From Clavulina sp. PMI_390 (taxonomy: Eukaryota; Basidiomycota; Agaricomycetes; Cantharellales; Hydnaceae): a stretch of 64,000 nucleotides of DNA. A program made the translations under genes and the position numbers. The number at the start of each line of letters is the position of its first letter. The first letter of the stretch is position 1. Under the pieces are notes generated by a model, which saw only the letters and a program-made list of their open reading frames with translations, was not told the DNA's origin and did not search any database. The stretch spans positions 233,062 to 297,061 of the forward strand of contig WIDE01000007.1 in assembly GCA_015039315.1 (NCBI GenBank), read 5' to 3'. This document shows, one piece after another, positions 55,572 through 64,000 of the stretch.

Positions 55572-57033
55572 CTCTGTAACCGTGATTCGGGCGGAGGTGG
55601 AGCGACTTTCGTCAGGGAGATGGCGGTGGGGAGAGGGAGGGTATTCTTATAGGACTTCAGCAGTGATTGGCACAGAATTATGGCACGATCATGAGACTCT
55701 CTTAAGAAGATGACTAGGGCAGCAGGGCGGCGTAAACTCTCAGATTGGTACTCCGATATCCTGTGCACGAGCAAACATGTCAGCACGCGAACCGATCGAT
55801 GAGAAGATAAGCTAGACGCCGATGTATTCTCTGGCAGATCTTCGGGGTCGTGAACTTCCACCTATATTTGAAATTGGGTTGTGGGGAACCGGAGACAACG
55901 TCTTTTGCCAAGCCCGACCCCACCGAAAAAATAGAAGTGGTAACAGTCCTATCACGCGCAATACTGAGCCAAACGACCAGAGATGCTTTGAGCGACGCGA
56001 GGGAGGGTAGGGTTTGCGTCGACGTCGAGGTGGAGCAAGTGCTGAACTAGCCTTAGTTGGCGACATAGGATGCATCATCGTTTAGTGACCCAACTGGGGC
56101 AAAGTTCACTGACACGCTTCAGCACCTCAACCAACCAATTAAGGCAGGCTGGGAAGATTGGCTGATATAGTATTAGTCAAGCCGAAGATGGGATTCTCCA
56201 ATTATTGAATGGTCAGCCCAAGCAAACAGAGGCGCTTCATATCCAGCCTGTGGAATATCATGGGGCCTAGGCATTGAATGTCGTCAAGTATATAGCTAAT
56301 AGGGTATGGGTAACATGACATATACCAAATAAATTTGATGCATGAGGAATAAGTATGATGCGAAAGTTCCATAATGATGTACACTCACATTAGCTCCTGA
56401 CCACAGAGTCCAATAATAGAATATCCCAGGGTCCCTGGGAGGAATTGTCATATTGAAGCTAGCGCAAACGATGAAGAAAAGCTTAGGTCTTGAGGGGGTG
56501 TCATAGAGGTTTGGGGGCGAGGGTGAAGGAGCATCGAGATCCATCAAGCTGCTCATCGTGGGCTTTTGAAAATGGAGGAGAAACCGATTGTGTGGTACCT
56601 CAACGATATGGAGAGTTTTTCTATTTGAGATAGCTGTCCACGCCTTCACTGGACGGTGACTTGAGCGGTGGACGAGCCAGGCACATTCCAACTGATCCAC
56701 GGACGGGATGGGACAGTGGCCACACTAGACAGTTCTTCGGTCGTGGCCTAAGGTGCAGCTTAGGGTATCGACCGCCCCCGGGTCAGACATGTGCGGACTG
56801 TAGCAAGGAAATTGGATTCTTCGCAGAAGACCTCGCCTAATTGTAGCCTAGAGAGGTTTCGGAGACACACGACGGTGGCGCACCTCAAGCAGCTTTTCCA
56901 GAACTAGTAAAAGTTTAGAAAGTCGACGAAGAGAAATGGATTGGAACAGAACCAACACAGCATTGGAATTTTGACATCTAATGGGAGATCTGTGAAGCTT
57001 TGCGCTCTATGGTGCAGGAAACTTATATAACAA
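55572..57033. other. Long intergenic region, lipase upstream and OYE 3' flank
   Basis: About 1.46 kb. A minus-strand open frame at 56296-56700 contains MSSLMDLDAPSPSPPNLYDT and ends at a possible donor (56388), which could be a fragment of a small gene, but nothing continues it convincingly. Otherwise no gene seen. Confidence 0.35.
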
Positions 57034-58445
57034 TCAGTGGATGTTCTCCACTGCAAAGGGTTGATCAGTGTAGCCCTCCGCGGTCTCCAGAAGGTAGAAG
57101 GTATCACGGTTGTATGGGTGGAAAGGGATTCCCTTGCGCACTCGTGCAGGGAGATCTGGCTACGGAACGTGTCGTCGAGTAAGCTACGTGAGAAGAGGAC
57201 AAAGAGGAAGGGGAGGCTCACATTTGCGATAAACGCCCTACCAAATACAACTAGCACCCCTTCTTGCTCAGCAGCAGCTATACCTTTAGAGGGGTCCGTT
57301 GAGAATCCACCAGCGCGTAGATAGGGGCGTGGAGCCCAAATCTTGTAGGCGAAATCGTTTGAGTCATCTGGACCTCCCTCCTCTTCCACGACACCTGCGA
57401 TGCGTGGCTCGATCATGTGGAGGTACATAAACTTTGGGTAGCGCTTCTTGATCTCTTCGATCATGTAGGTGAAGGTCGGGACAGGGTCCACCATGCGCAT
57501 TTCTGACAGTGAATGGAGTGAGCAAAGAAAGTTAACTCCATGGCCCTTGCATGGTTGAGGAAGGACCCACCATTAAATGTTGACCATGGTCCAAAGCGTG
57601 CTCCAACACGCTCCTGGCCCCAGACGCGAACTAGAGCATCGAGAGCCTGGAGGGGAAATCGAGCACGGTTTTCGACACTGCCTCCGAATTTATCCGTTCG
57701 CTGATTCGACACATCTTGAAGGAACTCGTCAATCAGATAACCATTCGCTCCGTGAAGCTCGATTCTGTGGAGGGTGCGAACGAGGGGTAGTCAGGATGAG
57801 TCAATGAAGGCAAATAGCACAGGGATATGCACATACCCATCAAAGCCGGCAGCAAGTGCGTTCTTCGCAGCGTGCTCGTATTTATTGACATATTCAGCGA
57901 TCTCCTCCTGGGTGAGTACGTGCAGAGGCGAATCGCGATATCTGCTGAGCGGAATTGCCGATGGTGCAACGGGAATGACGCCAAGACCATCCTCCTCCAA
58001 TGCCTCAGGTTCCGCCGCTCGTCCCATGGCGAATACTTGAAGGATGATGAAAGAACCTTTGGCATGGACGGCATCGGTAACCTAAAAAAAACCAGCAAAA
58101 AGTGTTGGGCACCCATCAGAAACTGTCTATTCACCCCATAACGAGGGTGTCTCGATTCCCCTGCGATAGACTCACTCGCTTCCATCCGGCAACCTGATCG
58201 TCATTCCAAATTCCAGGGGCATGCCGCCACCCAACAGAGTCGTACGAGATTGCCGTTGCCTCCGCGATGAGGAGTGTGCCAGGGGTTGAAGCACGCTGAG
58301 AATAGTACTCCACAGCGAGATCACCGTGAACATGATGCTTGCTCGCTTTATAACGTGTCAGAGGAGCAAGCACAGAGCGATGCTGGAGCTTGAGATGCCC
58401 GAGCTCAAAGGGCTGGAATAATTTGGTGTGTGCGATGGAAGGCAT
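57034..58445 (-). CDS. Old yellow enzyme family NAD(P)H:flavin oxidoreductase
   Basis: FMN-dependent ene-reductase-type TIM barrel. Five exons read in frame from the ATG at 58445. Seen: LFQPFELGHLKLQHRSVLAP and LTRYKASKH (FMN-binding start), [104 protein letters not shown], and VVFGRAFIANPDLPARVRKG. The C-terminus reads RDTFYLLETAEGYTDQPFAV. The [13 protein letters not shown] and GGSVENR blocks are diagnostic. Where many family members have a QxGH/QLWHxGR-type motif after the third strand, this protein has QVFAMGRAA, so the usual His is replaced by Ala; noted as odd. Physiological substrate unknown. Confidence 0.91.
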
Positions 58446-59349
58446 GAGAAAAGGTTGGGAAGTGAAACTAGGGAGGCTTGGGCGTCGGAGAGGTGAGAAG
58501 CGAGGGTGATTTGATGATAGACATCGTTTCGCCAAAAATGAGTCGTTAAATACTGCAGCCAGCAAGTAGACCACCACCAGCGAAGTGGAGGAGGAACCGA
58601 TGTCACAGTCACTGAGTGTGACAAGGTGAGCTGATTATGACTAACCTCCACCTTTCCTGTAGGCGGCGCCTTGCAAAAAAGTCAAAGCCCGCGGCATCCA
58701 ACCCCATGTGGAGGAGAATTCCACTCCCTTCTGCTAATGTAGTCTTCTCCTTGACTGCGATATCAAGAACGAAACCTTGGCTCCGAATGGCTGAATTGAC
58801 TCTCGAGCCTGCCTCACTTCGAACGTTCCATGAGCATTATAGTAAACCTAGGCCATGGTCTCAAAGATTGTCTGATTTCCTTGCATCTAGCCTCTATGCT
58901 TCTATTCTCTCCGCTTGATACGAGATAAGCTGAGGAAGCAATCTGAGAATGACTCAGAGCTTAGGTGAAAGCTGCGACAACCCGCAATAGTGTTATCTAT
59001 CATCACTTGATCAAGTGAAACATGGGTCTATGGCTCTATTCTCCAGTTCAAACTACCTACTTGGCCCACTTCTAATGCCCGATTCTCTGGGTCAACTGCA
59101 TTGTAACATCCCTGCAAACGTGCATGCATCTAATACAATGCTGTTTGTCTTAAATAAGTCCGTGGCTTTGGCAAATGCACACGCGCAAATCCTCCAAAGG
59201 TCAGCTGTCAATTATCTCAACAGAGGCTAGGGTGACCCGCTTACGGTCTCGGAAGTTGAGACTCCCGAGCCGGTCCCAGTAAAGTAAGATCATCTGCAAC
59301 ACCTCTGCTATCTCTTAAGGCCTGGGAACTAGGCTCTCTTGACCTCACA
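58446..59349. other. Divergent intergenic region between OYE and DUF2855 genes
   Basis: About 900 bp between start codons on opposite strands. Short open frames (58637-58918, 59015-59230) have no motif. Presumed to hold both promoters. Confidence 0.4.
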
Positions 59350-60990
59350 ATGCCTCCCCCACTGAAGAATCATACGTTATGCGTCAGGAGAGGTGGCGTC
59401 ACGGTGCTGTCTGATGCTGTGATTGTGCAACGTGAACTCGACGTCGACAAGCTGGTAGACAACGAGGCGATCCTACGAGTCGATAAATTTGGATTCAGGT
59501 GAATGGTCCAAACTATCGCATCGTAGTAGGCTAGTGCTAATCTTCTCGACATTATTGGTGTTTTTGTAGCGCGAATAACCTTACGTATGGGTTACTTGGC
59601 GAGCATCCAAACTTTAGGTGATTCGTATCGACAGCTCACAAGTTTTCTACCACTGAAATGCGGACGCTATCGTCTCACACCCAATAGATACTATGACCTT
59701 TTTCCTGCCCCCGCAACACCTGTGACCTGAAACACACGCCGTGCTCCCTGTCTGGGGTTTTGCTACCGTCGTTGCTCACAGGCATCCTTCTCTATGTGCT
59801 GGCCAGCGCCTCTCTGGGTACCTTCCTATGTCGTCTTACTGCAAGCTCCGACTCGACCCGCCTCGAGTGCGACCAGGCGACAGGTCGGGTATTGAGTACA
59901 CTGTAAATGTGGCTCTTGACGGGATGCCAGAGATCATGCGGCCGTATCGTCAGCTGACATTTTGCGAGACCGACTTCATGTGGTCACCAAAGCGAGAGGA
60001 CGAGATGATGCTTTGTGAATCTTTACCAATCTGTTTGCTACTCCAATTATACAGGGCTAATCACTCGTCTTCATACAGATTTACCTCTATTCTGGGCATC
60101 TTATTGTGAGCGTTAACTTGATCCACCTAGTATCCTGCCTCCGGAAAGGAACATTGATTTATCACTAACCGCAACCCTCACTTTACGAAATGGGCTTTGG
60201 TTGATTTATAGGGATGGAAGACAGGCTTCACGAAAGAGCGTACCATAGTGCTCGCACAGTCCTCATTTCCTCCGCATCCGCCAAAACCGCATTCCTCATC
60301 GCGTATCGCCTCCAGAAGCGGCGCAAAGCCACTACTATCCTATCGACCTCCAATGACCCACAGAATATCCAAGCCCCTCCAACTGGTCTCTCGCCAGTCA
60401 ATGTCGTCGGTCTCACGTCTCGCGCTAACCTCGCGTTCACCAAACGACTCGGCTTCTACGACCATGTGCTCGCGTACGATGAGGTGGCGAATATCTCTGA
60501 GAAGGTTTCAGCGGGTAATGCGCCAAACTTAGTAGGGGAGTGCGTGTATGTGGATGTATCGGGGAACGAGGCTCTAAATGCAAACATCACGAAGTACCTG
60601 AAGCCAAAGCTGAGCATCTCTCTCGGCAGCACGAGCGGGTCAAGCTCATCATCGATGCTCGCAGGGGCAGATGGCGGTGATAGTAAGCACCAAGATACAA
60701 ATGCCAAGCAGGAATCGTTCTTCATGCCGGAATGGCTTGCGCTGCGCGCCAAGCAACTTGGCGCGAAGCAGGTCAAGGCGATGCAAAAGGCCGCGTGGGC
60801 CGAGCTTATGGAAGATTGTCCGGGCTGGGTGACGATCAAGACGTATGACGGTCTAGAAGAGGTGATGGAGGCGTATCAGCGCACGGTAAAAGGCGGGATC
60901 CGCGCTGATGAAGGACAGATGTTTTCCTTGAGCTCGGTTGTTCAAGGTGGCGACGACAACAAGAAGAAGACATCAGTGGCTAAGCTTTGA
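59350..60990 (+). CDS. DUF2855 family protein, with one 1-nt frame break in exon 3
   Basis: Fungal/bacterial DUF2855 protein, medium-chain-reductase-like in layout; biochemical role unknown. Exons 59350-59498, 59570-59617, 59688-60014, 60055-60105, 60212-60990. Seen: RVDKFGFSANNLTYGLLGEH, RYYDLFPAPATP, LPVWGFATVVAH, GYLPMSSYCKLRL, MRPYRQLTFCETDFMWSPKR, LITRLHTDLPLFWASYWMED and RTVLISSASAKTAFLIAYRL, matching the family in order. The frame breaks between 59719 and 59730: as written it reaches TGA at 59728-59730, while the PVWGFATV segment is in the +1 frame. Exons sum to 1354 nt, one over a multiple of three, so a single extra base is enough. No intron can replace it without removing the conserved PVWGFATV block. 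Sequence error or recent mutation. Confidence 0.78.
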
Positions 60991-61888
60991 TGCCTTGAGG
61001 GCCACTTTGTTGCAAGTAACTGCGAGGGACTGACAAAAACGGATAATAGCTAATGCAATGCAATCACCGCTTTTTTTTCCTTGTAAAGTCTATTCTGCCT
61101 GTCATCACCACATAAATGATTTTCCAAAGCCAAAAGGGTGCAAAGCCAGATCGATCGAGCAATAACCAATGGGCAAACAGTCAACTCGAACATGTTGCGG
61201 TGCGGTGGGCCAAGGGCAGTAGGTGGAGGTGGTGGAGGTTCCGCCCGCGGGCAGCTGCGGCCGGCCTACTCAGAGCCTCCACCTCTCCTCTCAGTCACGC
61301 TAAGGATAACATGCGGTGGAGGCTCTCTTCATCATCTTCTTTGCAAAATGATGGTGGCGTGCTGCTGCTCAATGCTTTTCACGTACATTTCTTTCATTCC
61401 CGAGGTGCGCTTAAACCCTGGCTCCACTGTGCTCCACCACACCACACCACACTTCTTTCGAAGGCGATTATGCCCATGCTCCACAAACCGATCGATCCAC
61501 GAGATAGCTGCGCTGCAAGCACAGCTACGACCAAGTCAGCTTATTGTAGGCGTCAGAATGTAATTTATGTATTGGGTGATCAAGTCGGCTGCCGATTTTC
61601 AACCTAGTAAGGAGGGATAAGGACGAGACCGATGTAGGGTAACATACAGTGAAATAAAGAGTTAAAACATGGATGACATGGGGGGCAGCAGCAAAACAAC
61701 AATAGGAACACAAATGTCCAAAAGGCGAGATCATCCCACTAGGGGTGTCTGGCAAGGCGAGGCGAGACGAGGATATCAGGTTGCGCGAGGAAGACACACA
61801 CAAAAGTGGAAGAATAAACATAGTAGTAGACCAGAACCCAGAACCATATTACTCGGAGTAGAGGGCGATAGGGTATGTGAAGGTGTTC
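60991..61888. other. Intergenic between convergent genes, no gene seen
   Basis: About 900 bp. Open frames at 61116-61607 (plus) and 61525-61821 (minus) show no motif or splice support; several GGTGGAGG-like purine/pyrimidine patches near 61220-61330. Confidence 0.4.
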
Positions 61889-63096
61889 TCATGCTGGTGG
61901 AACGACGATAGTTGGGATGACCAGCTCGACGGACGGTTGTTTGCCCACTAGGAAGAAAGGAGCGGAGTCAGTTTGTGCGGTTGAAGAGTGGAGTTTTCGG
62001 CCAGGAAGACTCACGCGCTCGACGTCGATCTTCCTGGAGCTTGGCCTGAGAGAGAGAAAAGGGTGGGGCAAAGCGGGAGTGAGTCTTCACCGACAAAAGA
62101 AAGTAGGTTTTGGGGGTTTCTAGGGGATGTGAACTCACGGGAAGACCTGTGATCGCGGTATTGATCTCTGAGAGCGCGGAGCCAAGATCGACGGATCCCT
62201 TTGACATCTTTTTGGAAATAACTTCGAGGGACCTGACCGCGGGGAATATCCATTGTACCATGATTTCCACCACCATCATTCCACAGCCACAGGCGACGAA
62301 GGATGAGAACAATTTGAAGAGAGGCGAGGCGAGCGCCCGGCCATTTGGAAGAGCCGCCGAGGGTGATCGTGCCCACATGCACATGGCGCGCGGGAGACAT
62401 AGCGATTGGCACCGGGCATCGCATTTGTCAAATATGAGTGACAACGAGGACAAAAACGGGCGGTTGAGGTGTTGAGATTCATCAGAGAGAGACGACGCAC
62501 AGCCAACCAGGGGACAGGGGAGAGATAGGGAGAGAGGACAGCATTCCAATTCTCGAGTCAGCCCACTGATGACTTGGTGAAGTAGAGAGGAAAACTCACG
62601 TTGCGAGATGTTCATAGTGCTCGTGGCCACGGGCGAGCATCACTTCGGAATCACTGTCTTCACCATACACGTTCTTGAACACGCCATCAAAGATGTCGAT
62701 TTTGTCGCTCAGCAAAGCGACTTGGTATGGCTTAGCACCCTTGTGCTAAATGACGAAGATAATGATAACGAAGAGAGAGAAAATGGCAGGACGTCATGAG
62801 TGACTGCTGACCACGAAAACTGGATGAGCTGGCCTTACTTGGGAAGTGTGGAAGATCTCCTTGAGAGCCACCACTGATCTGGCCAGCGCGCTTTTCGGAT
62901 CAGCTTGGGCCTTGGGGTTTGTGCTCATTCCTTCGATACTCATGGAGATATGAGCAACGTCAAGCGAGGCAGTGGAATCTACGGAGCCAGCGGGGGACAC
63001 TGGGCTCTTGGACCGCGACGAGCTGGCCCCAGGGGAGGAGGGCTCCCACGAGGGGGTAGGGACGGAGAGTGAGGCGCGTCGTCGACCGAAAAGCAT
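61889..63096 (-). CDS. Small protein of unknown function, five exons
   Basis: I do not recognise the family. Exons 63096-62839, 62745-62600, 62232-62139, 62045-62015, 61947-61889 sum to 588 nt and 195 aa with all phases consistent. Seen: MLFGRRRASLSVPTPSWEP, a Ser/Pro-rich disordered N-terminus, then predicted helices ALARSVVALKEIFHTSQ, YQVALLSDKIDIFDGVFKNV, LARGHEHYEHLAT, SLEVISKKMSKGSVDLGSAL, and a short tail ELVIPTIVVPPA. The third intron (367 bp) is long for this region and might hide another exon. No signal peptide or membrane segment. Coding status is supported by the phase-consistent splicing and helix-like composition. Confidence 0.6.
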
Positions 63097-64000
63097 GTTG
63101 TTCAAAGAGGAGAGGAGAGAAGCCAAGGTGTTGCTGTTGGTAATGGAGAGATTCGAGGGAGGGGGAGATTGGCTAGACGGCGGTTTTAAGAGTTCAAGAG
63201 ATGGGGAAAGCGAGGTGACCACAAGGCAATCCCGAGCACGAGCGGCCTGGCCTTTTTTATTTGTTTGTTGTGGTGGTGTGAAGCGCGATCTAGAATGCAC
63301 TGTCGTCAGAGGGGAAGCTCGTTGGTGGTTTGGTTGCACTCTGTGGCACCTTTAAGTGGTTCCAACCAGCAAGCGGTGCAACTTCAGGAGGTGGTGGCTG
63401 CGGGTGGATTTTTGGCAGAGACCAAACAACCTCAGGGCAGGTGTGCGGGGATTTTATGGGAACGGGTGGGAGCAAAAAAGTGATGAACGACGAAGGCTAA
63501 ATGTTCGCACTGGCGCATATATATTTGCCCCGTGAGTGCATGGTCTCTATGGCACTCCCGCGGGTCGGATGCTCCCTATGGCAGATGCTAAGCACGATGA
63601 TGCATCTGGCGATCCGTATTAGTAGTATTGGCACTATCCGCTCCGATGGTCCTGGACCTTGGCGGGCTTTGATGATGCGATTGCAGTGCAGTGCCCAGTG
63701 TTCGGAAGAAGCTTCATTAAGTTCTGAACGCGGGTGTGGCTGAATGCTCCAAGATTGCATTCCTATTGGCTGGCAGTCGCGTGCCTTTTCCCCCGACTCA
63801 ATTGAGCGCATACACAACCCACAACACATGACGAAGTCTCGAACATCCTCGTTCGTTCCATCACAGTCGTCGACACCCAACCCACGTGTCCCCAACCGTA
63901 TTATATACACTTGCTGTTGTTGTTGGTTGCTGGAACGCGTCCACCACGATGACGAGCTCGTACACTAGGCGGGCAGCAACAGGCATCACTGCGCTCATCA
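63097..64000. other. Right-edge intergenic region
   Basis: About 900 bp upstream of the small five-exon gene; presumed promoter of that gene. Open frames (62794-63339 upstream part, 63497-63910) start on non-ATG codons or lack motifs. A gene could begin to the right of the window. Confidence 0.35.

Noticed and set aside
56296..56700. Minus-strand open frame containing MSSLMDLDAPSPSPPN
   Set aside because: Begins on GTG, and no continuing exon after the possible donor at 56388 gives a coherent protein; kept only as a remark in the intergenic entry.
61116..61607. 163-codon plus-strand open frame after DUF2855
   Set aside because: No motif, no splice support and mixed composition; overlaps the presumed 3' region of two convergent genes.
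1..64000. CRISPR arrays, bacterial operons, phage or viral genes
   Set aside because: None seen. The genes are spliced eukaryotic genes with fungal families throughout.

Overview
The window looks like nuclear DNA of a filamentous basidiomycete, most likely an Agaricomycete. Genes are dense and on both strands, introns are mostly 50-100 bp with GT(A/G)NGT donors and CTNAC-like branch sites, and the gene content is fungal: Zn2Cys6 regulator, Atf1-type bZIP, PalI/Rim9, Ssu1-type sulfite pumps, sedolisin, DUF2855 and expanded F-box-like proteins. Gene models were built by reading splice sites and checking that the exon lengths sum in frame; no alignment or database search was possible. Left part (1-12.9 kb) is housekeeping and regulation: IBA57/CAF17 (cut by the left edge) diverging from PET191/COA5; a large Zn2Cys6 regulator whose 5' end meets a 746-bp run of N; proteasome alpha2 diverging from ATP synthase subunit d; and an Atf1/ATF2-type bZIP gene. 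The 14.8-27.3 kb region holds four paralogous F-box-like genes on the plus strand, with a secreted sedolisin protease on the minus strand between the first and second. All four F-box genes carry a GACGT(C/T)G box 30-50 bp before the ATG. Copies three and four each contain one single-base frame break. The 28-36.8 kb region has a PalI/SUR7-type membrane protein, a stand-alone F-box/LRR-like gene, a cytochrome b5-acyl-CoA dehydrogenase fusion and a free methionine-R-sulfoxide reductase. At 37.4-45.3 kb lie three tandem Ssu1/TDT-type sulfite efflux pump genes with the same ten-exon structure. They sit beside the methionine sulfoxide reductase, so the area has a sulfur and redox theme (inference). 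A palindrome ATCGGCCGAT recurs in this region. At 45.9-53.1 kb a quinate/sugar MFS transporter is followed by a segmental tandem duplication: its 3' end and a convergent zinc-finger-like gene recur, giving three zinc-finger-like paralogs and a truncated transporter tail. The transporter gene appears to need two consecutive micro-exons of 13 and 2 nt to encode its conserved YDSAFIGGT motif. The right part (54-64 kb) has a secreted class 3 lipase, an old yellow enzyme, a DUF2855 protein and a small unrecognised conserved-looking gene. Four genes (two F-box, MFS, DUF2855) each show exactly one 1-nt frame break in otherwise intact exon sets. Three of the four breaks lie in homopolymers, so sequencing or assembly error should be excluded before calling pseudogenes.
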